A DNA stretch of 31,560 bases from a virus. The stretch covers positions 1 through 31,560 of IMG/VR virus record IMGVR_UViG_3300006802_000320; one strand, given 5' to 3'. Below, piece by piece: positions 15,692 through 24,159 of this stretch. A model generated the notes under the pieces. The model was not told where the DNA came from. It made no database searches and saw only the letters and a program-made list of their open reading frames with translations. Position 1 is the first letter of the stretch. Each line of letters starts with the position of its first letter. A program made the position numbers and the translations under genes.

Positions 15692-18677
15692 TGTTTAGCA
15701 TGGGGATTATTACAGTTTCCCAATAATTTTTGTTGCCTATTTTGTTACGATTTATTCCAGTACCTTCAAGCTTTTGCGTCCACCGTACTGACCTTTCAAT
15801 AGCATCCTGATAATCAAAACCCATGTAATCTGGCCTCACCATATTCCATTTATGGTGATATACAGTCACCCCACCTTTTCTGGGACTGGATACTTGACCA
15901 TCTGCGCCCACTTTTATGGATTTCCCTACAGTAGGTTCGTCTGCTATGTCAAAATCTGGGCTTTCTATAAAACTTATCGAATTATCCTTGTTGTTGTATT
16001 TGACTATATCGTATTCAAAGTCACCAACTTTTCCTTTTGCCTTTAACAATACATCGGTAGGGATAACGTCTTCTGCTGATTTATGCACATAGTAATCGTA
16101 TCCGACTTTTTTACCGACTCCTAACTGTTTGTCAGGCATAGGCACTCGCACACCGCTTGAAGCCTGCGTAGCAATGTCTACCTGATTAGATTTTTTTTTT
16201 ACATAAACGCCGGCTCCACCGAGGCTTATACTTTTTACGTCATAGCCTTCCCCCAGCACCGTCTCTATGTATTCCTTTAGCTCTGGGTTGGTAAACCCTT
16301 TCTGATACGTGCCGGTTGACGTGACAAGCGACATCGGCTCAGGTCCGGGCGTCCCTTTCGCGTTCAATACATCTCGCCCTCTGGTCGTGATAATCGCACT
16401 GCCGCCCGGCTTCATCACGCGCGCTATATCTTCGACTATAAAGTCTCTGACTTGCGGACTGACGACGTTGAGCACGTTCAAGTTGACAACACGCTCGTAT
16501 TGATTGTCTGGTATGACTTTGGAATCTGTGAAGTCGTACTTCACACCGAGCGCTTCGCCCCTTGCCGTGTTTGGCTCAAACATATCGTAGCCCAGCATCT
16601 CTTTGGAAAACCCTAAGCCGGCTCCGTAGTCCAACGTCTTGCCGACGGCTTGCTGGTCATCCAGATATTGATTGGCTTTGATGTACGTGGGCTTTGTAGT
16701 AGTTATCTGTGTCCTTATAGACTCTTCAGCGTCAGGATAGTCGAAGTCTTCAAATTCTTTTAACTGCTGCTCTCGTAGCTTCTTTGCGTTTCTTGCACCC
16801 GTCGCCGCTTGCTTGATAAACTTTGGCGCACCCCCCATAGCCGCTGCGCCCATCATTGCGCCGCCTGCTGCCTGCATCTCAGGATCGTCGCTTGCCATCG
16901 CGTTGAGCCCGCCGGCTCCCAGCAAGAGAAACGCGAGCGTAGGCACACCACCCAAATCCGTGATGCCCTTGCGCTCCATGTAGCTGCGAACGCCGTCAAG
17001 CCACTGCTGGTCTAACACCTCAAAGTCTGCACCCATATGGAACTTGCCCATTTGGGAATGCAGCTCCATAGGATTGCCTTCTTTAGTTTTTAACGTCCGG
17101 TATCTATCAAACGTTTTTGGAAACATAATAGGCGCGGGTATATCAACCCGCTCCATGACGCCTTGATATTGCCCCGGTATGCCCGTATCGTAGGATCTGT
17201 GGCCGGCATCTGGCGGGGCGTCAGGATCACGCAGTGTTGCGTCTGGGTCCATGCGGAGGATGGCGCCGCCCGTATCGCCACGCTGCACAGACCGCAATTC
17301 GGGCTCCGTCATTTGGTAGGCCGCATCTTTGTAGCTGGGAAAGCCCAGACCGCGCATATCCTCTCGCGCTATTGTTTGTACAACCACCTTGCGTAGGTCG
17401 CCCGAGCCAAACCTTCTGTATTCTTTACCCGATGCGCCTGTTGTCCCTAACAACTGAGCCATCGCCTCTGGGTGATCTATGCCCAAAAACTCGTCAAGCA
17501 AGCTGTCTTCAATAACCTCTACGGGTCTACCTTTTTTCACACCTTCAGCAATGCGTTGCTTATTTACCGTCTTTATAGCTTCATTAATTTTTTGATCTAA
17601 TTTTTTTCTTGCTGCAGCCGGCACTCTAATTGTATTCAACTGCCCCATTAGCAACTCTACGACAGGCGTAGAAAAGTCTACAGCGCCTTCGCCCATTGCT
17701 GTATATATGCCGAGCACGGGCAGTCCAGTGGCTTCACTTGCCGTTATTACGTGGTTTTGTTTGCCTCGCGCTATGCCATAGTTTGACGCCCACGAAAAAT
17801 CATCCCTGCCGAAACCATACGTCGGCCCTCCCTGCACATCTATCGGCTCGTCTAACTTTACGCCACCCAGTTGTTCAATGCGCGTGCGCGCGGACCTGTC
17901 GCCGGGAACGCCGATGGCGACGTTGCCAACCATCGACTCGGGTTGCACTATTTCGCGCTGACTGATATCCAATGGCGTGGCAATGGTTTCGCCTTTTACT
18001 TCTTGCGGCAACCTCTGTTTGAACTCAGGATTGCCGCGCATTTTTTCTCTGCGAATTGCTGCAGGATTTTCTTTGCCAGAGCTTAAACTTTCAGTTTTCT
18101 CAAATATTGACTTATCCCGCTTCTCCCGCAGCGCATCGACTATATCAGGATCATAGCCCTCTTGCTCTATTGCCGACCTGCCTACTTTGTTTGCCGCTGA
18201 TTGCGTAGGCTGATTCAAAATCTCTTCTATCAGTTGCTCTCGCGTGCGTTTACCTATTGGCGTAGCAGCCATACCCAGCGCAGTGCCGGCTGCGCCCAAC
18301 TTTGACATCATACCGAACCCGGGTATTGCCACATCTTCTATACCCATCACAGCGCCCAACCCGCGTTCCAGCACGCCCTCCTTTAACGCTTCTTTCATTG
18401 CATCATACGTGCCGCCGACGTCAGAAGACACCGCGTCTACAATATTGGGCAGCGTGCGTCGAACCTGCCGTCCCAGTGCTTCTGCTTTGTCCAGCTGTCC
18501 TATAGACCCTAACACGTTGCCGATGTCCGACGCTGTATCCATTGTGGTCTGCAACATACCGCCGGGCGACTTAGTCAGCAGCGCCTGCAGTATTTCACGC
18601 GTCTCTGGATCTAATTCTTGATACGCTCCCTGCCCAGCACCGCTAAATGTTGGGGGATATGCTCTATTGATATTCAT
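15684..18677 (-). CDS. Giant polyvalent-type virion protein with SAM methyltransferase domain (997 aa)
   Basis: I choose ATG 18677, which overlaps the portal stop as TGATG; one extra TTG codon lies upstream. Residues 1-230 are helical and linker-like. Residues about 245-520 form a conserved-looking phage domain (VAIGVPGDRSARTRIEQLGG, PVLGIYTAMGEGAVDFS, and SYDTGIPGQYQG followed by IMFP). A hydrophobic Gly/Ala segment lies at 575-620. Residues about 660-830 are a class I SAM-dependent methyltransferase: motif I is LDYGAGLGF near 682-690, then VVNLNVLNVV and VMKPGGSAIITTRG. A last domain (about 840-997) includes VYHHKWNMVRPDYMGFDY. The gene sits between portal and scaffold. Substrate is unknown; DNA, RNA or protein are all possible. 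Delivery into the host with the DNA is an inference from the fusion layout and neighbours. Confidence 0.7.
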   Translation of the reverse strand: MNINRAYPPTFSGAGQGAYQELDPETREILQALLTKSPGGMLQTTMDTASDIGNVLGSIGQLDKAEALGRQVRRTLPNIVDAVSSDVGGTYDAMKEALKEGVLERGLGAVMGIEDVAIPGFGMMSKLGAAGTALGMAATPIGKRTREQLIEEILNQPTQSAANKVGRSAIEQEGYDPDIVDALREKRDKSIFEKTESLSSGKENPAAIRREKMRGNPEFKQRLPQEVKGETIATPLDISQREIVQPESMVGNVAIGVPGDRSARTRIEQLGGVKLDEPIDVQGGPTYGFGRDDFSWASNYGIARGKQNHVITASEATGLPVLGIYTAMGEGAVDFSTPVVELLMGQLNTIRVPAAARKKLDQKINEAIKTVNKQRIAEGVKKGRPVEVIEDSLLDEFLGIDHPEAMAQLLGTTGASGKEYRRFGSGDLRKVVVQTIAREDMRGLGFPSYKDAAYQMTEPELRSVQRGDTGGAILRMDPDATLRDPDAPPDAGHRSYDTGIPGQYQGVMERVDIPAPIMFPKTFDRYRTLKTKEGNPMELHSQMGKFHMGADFEVLDQQWLDGVRSYMERKGITDLGGVPTLAFLLLGAGGLNAMASDDPEMQAAGGAMMGAAAMGGAPKFIKQAATGARNAKKLREQQLKEFEDFDYPDAEESIRTQITTTKPTYIKANQYLDDQQAVGKTLDYGAGLGFSKEMLGYDMFEPNTARGEALGVKYDFTDSKVIPDNQYERVVNLNVLNVVSPQVRDFIVEDIARVMKPGGSAIITTRGRDVLNAKGTPGPEPMSLVTSTGTYQKGFTNPELKEYIETVLGEGYDVKSISLGGAGVYVKKKSNQVDIATQASSGVRVPMPDKQLGVGKKVGYDYYVHKSAEDVIPTDVLLKAKGKVGDFEYDIVKYNNKDNSISFIESPDFDIADEPTVGKSIKVGADGQVSSPRKGGVTVYHHKWNMVRPDYMGFDYQDAIERSVRWTQKLEGTGINRNKIGNKNYWETVIIPMLNNE

Positions 18678-20791
18678 CAACCCTGCGTCTGTGCGGAAAT
18701 TACGTCGGATGTACGCTGTGCATTGGACTGCACTTGCGAGATTAAATCAGGCTGGTTTTGCGCAGCCTGCGCTGCTCCTGCCGGCGCGCTGGGCGCGGTT
18801 TCTCCCTGCTGGGAATTCTGCGCTGCCTGCTCGTGCTGCTGCATGTGCTGGCCCATAGCTTGTTCGATCTGTGCGATGAACTGTGCCGCTTGCGGGTTGG
18901 CAGGGTTGCCAGTCAGGTCCGTGGCCTGCGCTTGTTGGTTGAGTTGTATAAAGGTCGGATGCTCTCTGAATAGTGAGTGCACGCCCAGATGCGCTGCGTG
19001 GTCTTGCTGTGGTAGCACCTCTATCTGCTCGCCCGTCATTACGCGGTCGTTTTCGTATTGTGCCGCCCTCTGCGCCTCCACGTTGTCCTGATCCTGCAGC
19101 ACGCGCTCCACGTCCTGCACGCCATGCGCAATGGCGGCGAGCTTGTCTACCTCAAGCTGGTCGTAGTTTGGACGGTTGCCTGCCCACGCTACAAACGCCA
19201 TCGTGCGGTCGCGCTCAAGCTGCTCGTATAGTGGCTGCGTTGAGCCCGTTTTTGTTTCTATGCGATACGTATATAAAAAGTCTGACGTCCTCAGTGCGCG
19301 CACGACTCGCTGCTCCCCGTTTGGTGCTATGTTTTCAACGAACGACTCTGGCGTATACCTCGGATCGCCCATGATTTGAAACGCATTGCGCACGATAGTC
19401 TCGTAGAAAGTATTTACCGCTGCCTCCATCCAGTTGCCGTTGACCTGCGCAGCGGCAGCGACGACAGCCGCTTCCGTTGCCGTCTCCGACTGGCCGGCCT
19501 GCGGTGGCGCAAGTGCGGCGATCTCGCGCTCCATACCCATCATCATGCTGGAGAAGTTATACACGTCGACCGGGACGTTGCCCCAGTTAAGCTCACGTAT
19601 GTTGTTAAGATCCTCGACGCCCACAAACTCGCCGTCGCGTCCAGTGCGCATTACGTCGCCGATCTCTGGGTTGCTTTCCAGCTCGCTGTTACGTATCGCA
19701 GTCATGCGCGACGTGCGCTTAAGTAGGTCGGATACGCGGCTGACCTGCTCAATGATGCTGTTTTGTATGTCCTCTAAATATTTGAGATGCCCTAACGGGT
19801 AGAAGCTCTCCTGCGCCAAATCGAACTTGATAGCGACAAACGGAAAGCCCTGCTCCACCAGCCACCCGGACGACTCCTCACCACCTTGCAAATTCAGCAC
19901 GGGCTCTGTCGGCTCACCAGTCACGTCGTCTATGTCGAATACGGGCTGGCCCAGCAGGTCTGTTACCTGCGGGAACGTCATCTTGCGGAATGGGTGCGGG
20001 ACGTCCAGTATAGGCTGGTCGACGCCCGGCACGAACATCACCTCGCGGCGTTCCATGCGGTTGTGCCACCGCTCCACCAACACAAAGTCGCCGTTGCTGA
20101 TTGACTCGCGCAGGGCCTCCTGCTCTGGGCCGTCGTAGCGTTCGCCCATCACCTCGCCGTAGCCTACCTCGTCTTCGCGTGACAACTGGGTCGGCTTGAT
20201 CTGCTTTTTGTTTTGAATGCGCGGGTCGTCGAGCAAATATTGCATCGGGGTCCAAAACTTCTCGCGGATGTATCGCTTGTCACCCAGTCGGTGCGGGCTA
20301 CCCGTGGGGTCCAGATGCACGTAACCGGGGGCAACGCGCTGGCAGACCACCATATCCTCTGCGAAGTCGTCGTTGGTCGTGTAGGGGGCAATGAAGTCGT
20401 CCCCGGGTGGGTTGTAGTCAAGTCGAATCCAGCCAACGCCACAGAAGAGCGCGTCGAATATAGCCTGATGGACGTGGCTCTTCAGCGACGTGATCTCCAT
20501 ATAGCTGCCGGCAGCGCGCTCCAGAATGGGCGCTACGTCGGCGTTGACCTCGTCTTCTACATTGAACGACATGACCGGGTAGTTGTGGGCAATGCTACCC
20601 AGTATCTGTCGGACAATGGGGTAAAACCGGCTGACCTTCACGACGTCTTCAGCGCGCAGGTCGCGTATCTTCTCGTCGAACTTAAGCTCGTATGAATCGT
20701 AAAGCTTTTGCCAGCTCTCCTGCCGGTCCCGATACAACGAGTCCAGCATTTCTCCTTCTGCTTTATACCACGATATCTCGTACTTATTCAT
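18677..20791 (-). CDS. Portal protein, P22-type
   Basis: A 704-aa protein starting at ATG 20791 in an ATGA overlap with TerL. It begins MNKYEISWYKAEGEMLDSLY and contains phrases typical of P22-like portals: FYPIVRQILGSIAHNYPVMS, FDALFCGVGWIRLDYN, VHLDPTG, YPLGHLKYLEDIQNSIIEQV and NWMEAAVNTFYETIVRNAFQ. The C-terminal about 100 residues are Gln/Ala-rich and helical, like the barrel extension of P22 gp1. The family forms a dodecameric ring at one capsid vertex through which DNA is packaged and ejected. Length is near that of P22 gp1, and adjacency to TerL supports the call. Confidence 0.9.
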   Translation of the reverse strand: MNKYEISWYKAEGEMLDSLYRDRQESWQKLYDSYELKFDEKIRDLRAEDVVKVSRFYPIVRQILGSIAHNYPVMSFNVEDEVNADVAPILERAAGSYMEITSLKSHVHQAIFDALFCGVGWIRLDYNPPGDDFIAPYTTNDDFAEDMVVCQRVAPGYVHLDPTGSPHRLGDKRYIREKFWTPMQYLLDDPRIQNKKQIKPTQLSREDEVGYGEVMGERYDGPEQEALRESISNGDFVLVERWHNRMERREVMFVPGVDQPILDVPHPFRKMTFPQVTDLLGQPVFDIDDVTGEPTEPVLNLQGGEESSGWLVEQGFPFVAIKFDLAQESFYPLGHLKYLEDIQNSIIEQVSRVSDLLKRTSRMTAIRNSELESNPEIGDVMRTGRDGEFVGVEDLNNIRELNWGNVPVDVYNFSSMMMGMEREIAALAPPQAGQSETATEAAVVAAAAQVNGNWMEAAVNTFYETIVRNAFQIMGDPRYTPESFVENIAPNGEQRVVRALRTSDFLYTYRIETKTGSTQPLYEQLERDRTMAFVAWAGNRPNYDQLEVDKLAAIAHGVQDVERVLQDQDNVEAQRAAQYENDRVMTGEQIEVLPQQDHAAHLGVHSLFREHPTFIQLNQQAQATDLTGNPANPQAAQFIAQIEQAMGQHMQQHEQAAQNSQQGETAPSAPAGAAQAAQNQPDLISQVQSNAQRTSDVISAQTQG

Positions 20792-22173
20792 CCGTATCTG
20801 CTCTCTATCAAATCGTCGGCGAGCTGGTCTATCAGCCGGCCACCATCGTTGAGTGGTCTATCCTCGACTTTGCGCGCCTTGTAGACGTGGTTTATTCCGT
20901 AGCGCAGCGCGTCGGCCCCGTGGTCGTCGCCGCTGCTTGCGTCCTCTGGGTTGCGCGATTCGCGCTGCAGACTCAGCAAGCTGTCGACTACACGCTCGGT
21001 CGATCCACGGAAAAACTTTAGCCGGCCAGCGTATAGCAAATTAGCTATGTTCCGCCATCCATTGACACGGTCCATGTTCGCCTTCGACAGCGTCAGCCCG
21101 TGGTCCCGGAACGTGTCGACCGGTGCACGTGCTTGCGATACGTCTCCCGGAGCACGCCTTGTCCACATATCCCCGGGCGCTAAGAGCAACCGTGGTTGCC
21201 GTCCATACGCGCCGCCGATGGACGTGTACCTGCACTCGTCTATCATTGCTCCGATGCCCTGAGCGTGCTCCGCTCCTGCTCCCGACGAGTAGTAGCTACT
21301 GACCACCCACACGTCATCGTCGTAGTCTACAGCCAGCAAGACCGCAGCCGTAGGATTATTCTCCCCGTAGTCCATTGCCATGAACAACGGCCAGTTTTCT
21401 GGCACTTCAAATGGGTCGACCAGCAGATCGTTGCGCATAGCAGAAAACATAGCGCCGAGGCTAACGTCCCAGTTGCCATCCAGATACGCTGCCGTCAGCT
21501 CAGGATCTCCCATACCCATCAACCTGTTCGGGTAGTCTGGGTCAGCGTCAAGCAGTGCACGGTTGTCCTGCACGCGCGCTGGGATGAAGCAGCGCACCAT
21601 TTTAGACTCTTTGTCGAGTAGCGGCACGTAGCCGTCTGGGTATTTGTCGATAGCGAAGTATCTTTTGACCTCACCGTGACACCTGCCGCCGGGGTTGCCT
21701 GTAGCCCGTATTCGCTTATGCTGTGCCGGCCCGCGCAGGCGCGACTTCATCATCTGATAGGGTCGCAAGCTGTCCCACGTCGGCAGCTCATCCCAGCCGA
21801 TGAACGCGTAGCTGTGGCCCATATACTTCATAAAGTCCGCGTCAGTATCCATGTGCCTCAGCCTGATCTCTGCTCCACCCGGGAACCTCCACGTCCGAAT
21901 GCCGACCTTATACTCGCCTCCCATCGGGCCGTAAATCTCCATTGACCGGTGGATCAGCTCGTCCATGTCCGTCGTATGCCGGCGAAAAATGATGCCTATC
22001 CAGTCGCTGCCCTGATCGACGTCCTGCACAGCATCAGCCAGTAAGAAATCGGACTTCCCCCCGCCGGCTGCGCCACCATAGAACAGCTCGTCTATGGCCT
22101 CACCTGACATGATCGCCATCGCCTGTGGCCCCACCTGCGGGGACCAGACAAACTTAGTCTGCCCAACTGTCAT
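20788..22173 (-). CDS. terL: Terminase large subunit
   Basis: A 461-aa packaging motor protein with the ATPase-plus-nuclease layout. Walker A is GGAAGGGKS at residues 33-41. Walker B with catalytic Glu is YAFIGWDE at about 122-129. The coupling-type motif TGNPGG is at 158-163. The C-terminal RNase H-like nuclease begins with MAMDYG (Asp268) and has late acidic residues in GDDHGADALRYG (about 415-426). It cuts concatemers and drives DNA through the portal. It overlaps TerS by 20 bases at its 5' end and the portal by 4 bases at its 3' end. All expected motifs are present, so it appears functional. Confidence 0.95.
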   Translation of the reverse strand: MTVGQTKFVWSPQVGPQAMAIMSGEAIDELFYGGAAGGGKSDFLLADAVQDVDQGSDWIGIIFRRHTTDMDELIHRSMEIYGPMGGEYKVGIRTWRFPGGAEIRLRHMDTDADFMKYMGHSYAFIGWDELPTWDSLRPYQMMKSRLRGPAQHKRIRATGNPGGRCHGEVKRYFAIDKYPDGYVPLLDKESKMVRCFIPARVQDNRALLDADPDYPNRLMGMGDPELTAAYLDGNWDVSLGAMFSAMRNDLLVDPFEVPENWPLFMAMDYGENNPTAAVLLAVDYDDDVWVVSSYYSSGAGAEHAQGIGAMIDECRYTSIGGAYGRQPRLLLAPGDMWTRRAPGDVSQARAPVDTFRDHGLTLSKANMDRVNGWRNIANLLYAGRLKFFRGSTERVVDSLLSLQRESRNPEDASSGDDHGADALRYGINHVYKARKVEDRPLNDGGRLIDQLADDLIESRYG

Positions 22174-22579
22174 CGACTGCGTCTGCTATGCGATTCTTAT
22201 ACCCAACCCACTCCTCGACTGTAGCCGCGCGCGGTGGCCTATCCATCTGCATTCGTATCGGGCCACCGTCCACGCCCGTCTGCTCGCTGCGCTCCACGTA
22301 GCCGCGCCGCTTGCCTTGTGTTTTTAGATAGAAGAAAATGGCCGAAGGGTGACGTTCCCGGACCAGCTCATGCAGGCTCTGCTCTGCCACGTCTACCAGC
22401 GTCTCCCTGACCTCGTCGACCACTTCACCGAGTCCATACCGCTCTATGCTGGAGTAGACCGTCTGACGCACGCAGTCAGCCTCCCGAGCGATTGCCGTCA
22501 GGTTTCCGTCGTGTTTGCGGATCAGATCGGTCAACTGCTTTTTGGTAAAAGTGCGGCTATGTTTATCTCTTTTTGGCAT
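22154..22579 (-). CDS. terS: Terminase small subunit
   Basis: A 141-aa protein just upstream of TerL and overlapping it. The N-terminus is basic (MPKRDKHSRTFTKKQ) and is followed by a helix-turn-helix, LIRKHDGNLTAIAREADCVR plus QTVYSSIERYG. Helices after that include VDVAEQSLHELVRERHPSAI, and FFYLKTQGKRRGY is a phrase common in phage TerS. The family forms a ring that recognises the packaging site and recruits TerL. The start ATG at 22579 follows the stop of the 84-aa gene by three bases. Confidence 0.85.
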   Translation of the reverse strand: MPKRDKHSRTFTKKQLTDLIRKHDGNLTAIAREADCVRQTVYSSIERYGLGEVVDEVRETLVDVAEQSLHELVRERHPSAIFFYLKTQGKRRGYVERSEQTGVDGGPIRMQMDRPPRAATVEEWVGYKNRIADAVDDSWAD

Positions 22580-22582
22580 TGT

Positions 22583-22837
22583 CTAACCATCTATCTCCAC
22601 GACTACGGGATTCTGGGCCATACGCCGCATATGCTCGCGCTCTGCTTTAGTAACGGGCCACGGTATGTCTATGTATACTTCTTCCTGCAATCCCGGCAGT
22701 TTGACGACCGCAGCTCGGCATTTGCTGCCGTGCATCTGTATTTTTCCGTTCATGATGTCATCCCGCAACGATTGGACCAGCGTAGCTGCTGCCTCGTGCC
22801 GGCGGGATTCGTGCTCAGTTACCTCTATGCCCAACAT
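22583..22837 (-). CDS. Small conserved-looking protein of unknown function (84 aa)
   Basis: ATG at 22837 has a clear GGAG ribosome site that starts right after the stop of the 57-aa basic gene. The protein is helix then beta: LVQSLRDDIMNGKIQMHGSK, then VVKLPGLQEEVYIDIPWPVT, ending VVVEIDG. No motif is recognised. It lies between lysis and terminase genes in the packaging operon, so it is probably expressed with them. Confidence 0.65.
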   Translation of the reverse strand: MLGIEVTEHESRRHEAAATLVQSLRDDIMNGKIQMHGSKCRAAVVKLPGLQEEVYIDIPWPVTKAEREHMRRMAQNPVVVEIDG

Positions 22838-22845
22838 ATCGCTCC

Positions 22846-23019
22846 TTATGTGCGCGTTTTCTTTCTGCTCGCGGCCATGTTATCAACAAGATTCGGGTAG
22901 GGCCGTCCTGCAGCGGCAGCTCTTCGCTTTGCACTGGCCTTTTGTGCTTTTGACAGTGGTTTGCTCTTTTTTTTGGGATTCTTGCGCTCCCATACCGGTT
23001 TTGTCTTTTTTTTTGCCAT
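22846..23019 (-). CDS. Very basic 57-aa protein
   Basis: I translated the minus strand from ATG 23019, which overlaps the previous stop as TAATG, to TAA at 22846. The product starts MAKKKTKPVWERKNPKKKSK, includes RPYPNLVDNM and ends SRKKTRT. About a third of its residues are Lys or Arg. It is translationally coupled on both sides, which argues that it is real despite its size. It probably binds nucleic acid (inference). Packaging or DNA condensation is possible given the neighbouring terminase genes, but no family is recognised with certainty. Confidence 0.65.
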   Translation of the reverse strand: MAKKKTKPVWERKNPKKKSKPLSKAQKASAKRRAAAAGRPYPNLVDNMAASRKKTRT

Positions 23020-23255
23020 TATTCGCCACCCAGTCGTTTATAGTCACCCACAGATATGATATACGCCGGCGTCTCCCCCAGCTGTGTCAACACGCCGCGT
23101 AACGGTATCGCGTCCACCTGCACGTCCACCGCGTCCAACGCCTGATGCAGCCGCACGACTTCTGCCTGCAGCCGGTCGCGCTCCTGCTCTAACTCTGTTA
23201 CGTAATCGGGTCCGTTAATACGTCCAGACCCACGGTCGGGGCTGTACATGCTCAT
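23019..23255 (-). CDS. Small coiled-coil protein downstream of endolysin (78 aa)
   Basis: The open frame extends to 23315, but its first part only overlaps the endolysin gene. I place the start at ATG 23255 (MSMYSPDRG) or two codons later, with a weak ribosome site. The middle is a clear coiled coil (TELEQERDRLQAEVVRLHQA) and the end is YIISVGDYKRLGGE. A coiled coil beside an endolysin recalls spanin or Rz proteins, but there is no transmembrane segment or lipobox, so that role is not supported. Function unknown. Confidence 0.5.
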   Translation of the reverse strand: MSMYSPDRGSGRINGPDYVTELEQERDRLQAEVVRLHQALDAVDVQVDAIPLRGVLTQLGETPAYIISVGDYKRLGGE

Positions 23256-23634
23256 GCTCTGCGTCGTCCAGATGTATGAATCGCTCGTTGGGCGCTCCCT
23301 GCTGGGCCAACCCAATGCCGGCGAAATTCATGTGTGTTGCGATACCTAATAGCAGATAGGCGTCGTGCCCGGAGACCTGTATATCCACCGCGATGCCGCG
23401 CGTGTGCGCGCCCGTCGTGCCGGGCTTCTTTGCTTCGACCGGATGCTCGGGGCTGCGATACCCGGACGTGATGCGGATTGGCTTGCCGTATTCGTCGCGC
23501 AATTTTTGTAGCCGGTCGATAAATACAGGATCAACTGAGCAAGTCCCAGTGTGGCGGCAGGCCACCTCTCTCCAGCCAATATTCGGCCAGCGCTCGTTGT
23601 CCCAATTCTCTTCTGCGTATTCAATCTGTGCCAT
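23215..23634 (-). CDS. M15-family peptidase endolysin
   Basis: A 139-aa single-domain protein with a strong ribosome site, AGAGAGG seven bases before ATG 23634. The M15 zinc peptidase signature is complete: SGYRSPEH, then GAHTRGIAVDI giving His77 and Asp84, and FIHLDD giving the third ligand His121. Enzymes of this family cut peptide crosslinks in peptidoglycan. It is the first gene of the long minus-strand block and has no signal peptide, so it would need a holin or other exit route; none is recognised next to it. Small M15A endolysins of this size are common in phages. Confidence 0.85.
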   Translation of the reverse strand: MAQIEYAEENWDNERWPNIGWREVACRHTGTCSVDPVFIDRLQKLRDEYGKPIRITSGYRSPEHPVEAKKPGTTGAHTRGIAVDIQVSGHDAYLLLGIATHMNFAGIGLAQQGAPNERFIHLDDAEHEHVQPRPWVWTY

Positions 23635-23839
23635 CTATCTACCTCTCTGTCCTATACCTACATAATCTCTCCATTTGCAAAAAGCGCAACATAATATTAT
23701 TTATATGACATATATAAAACGCTATGTAAACTACTCACCCATAAAATTATTGAGTCAATTGATATGATTTGCTTTTTTGTATAAATTACAACACAAAAAA
23801 GGAACATACTGTTTGACCACTGAACATTCGGGCAGTATA
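23635..23839. promoter_or_regulatory. AT-rich leader of the late minus-strand block
   Basis: No gene is seen. On the minus strand this should contain the promoter for the endolysin-terminase operon. The region is very AT-rich, with a perfect TCAATTGA palindrome around 23754-23761 and a TTTACA followed 18-19 bases later by TATAA-like sequence. I do not call a specific promoter because the phage sigma factor's preference is unknown. An inverted repeat ATACTG/CAGTAT (23806-23811 with 23833-23838) followed on the minus strand by a T run may weakly terminate the repressor transcript. Confidence 0.45.
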
Positions 23840-24058
23840 TTACGAAGGGTCTCGCTCCCAGCGCAATATGTCCCCGGGCTGGCAATTAAGCACCTCGCAG
23901 ATCGTGTCGATCATGCGCAGGTTCGGCGCGGTATGTCCGTTTTGCCACCGTGAAAACGACATATTGTTGATCCCGGCCCGCAGGCAAAACTGGCGGTCCG
24001 ATGGAATGTCGTGCTGGGCGCACAACACTTTAAACTCCCGACGTTTTAGTTTTATCAT
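23840..24058 (-). CDS. Cro/CI-type (XRE) repressor
   Basis: A 72-aa protein beginning MIKLKRREFKVLCAQHDIPS. It contains a helix-turn-helix of the Cro/C1 family (FCLRAGINNMSFSRWQNGHT) and ends with the phrase LNCQPGDILRW, characteristic of short XRE repressors. It faces away from the plus-strand early genes and sits beside two divergent promoters, so it most likely represses the early operon. It lacks the C-terminal oligomerisation and cleavage domain of lambda CI, so RecA-triggered self-cleavage is not expected. Its own promoter would make a leaderless transcript, like lambda cI from its maintenance promoter. Confidence 0.85.
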   Translation of the reverse strand: MIKLKRREFKVLCAQHDIPSDRQFCLRAGINNMSFSRWQNGHTAPNLRMIDTICEVLNCQPGDILRWERDPS

Positions 24059-24064
24059 ATGTCT

Positions 24065-24093
24065 ATAATACTCTTTAGGTTACGTTCTGTCAA
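24065..24093 (-). promoter_or_regulatory. Sigma70 promoter for the repressor, leaderless
   Basis: On the minus strand TTGACA (24093-24088) and TATTAT (24070-24065) are separated by exactly 17 bases. The repressor ATG begins seven bases after the -10 box, so transcription should start at or next to the initiation codon. No Shine-Dalgarno sequence is present. Confidence 0.8.
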
Positions 24094-24114
24094 TGTATTT
24101 GTGTATTTTTATGC

Positions 24115-24143
24115 TTGACTATATATCTCTTTAATACTACATT
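24115..24143 (+). promoter_or_regulatory. Divergent early promoter (plus strand)
   Basis: TTGACT (24115-24120) and TACATT (24138-24143) are 17 bases apart and face the Erf-SSB operon. The -35 boxes of this and the repressor promoter are about 20 bases apart, back to back. The -10 box lies inside an operator-like inverted repeat. Confidence 0.65.
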
Positions 24144-24147
24144 AGAG
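24127..24147. promoter_or_regulatory. Candidate repressor operator
   Basis: Imperfect inverted repeat CTCTTTAAT...ATTAGAG spanning the spacer and -10 of the early promoter. A related half-site, ATACTCTTTA, occurs at 24068-24077 over the repressor -10 region. Shared half-sites at both promoters fit a repressor that controls both. Confidence 0.5.
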
Positions 24148-24159
24148 TATAAATAAATA

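Noticed and set aside
22349-22900. 183-codon plus-strand frame across terS and its neighbours
   Set aside because: Antisense to three coupled minus-strand genes with good starts; the product has no coherent domain.
23697-23885. 62-codon minus-strand frame beside the repressor
   Set aside because: It overlaps the repressor end and AT-rich leader, has no ribosome site, and its product is low-complexity hydrophobic.
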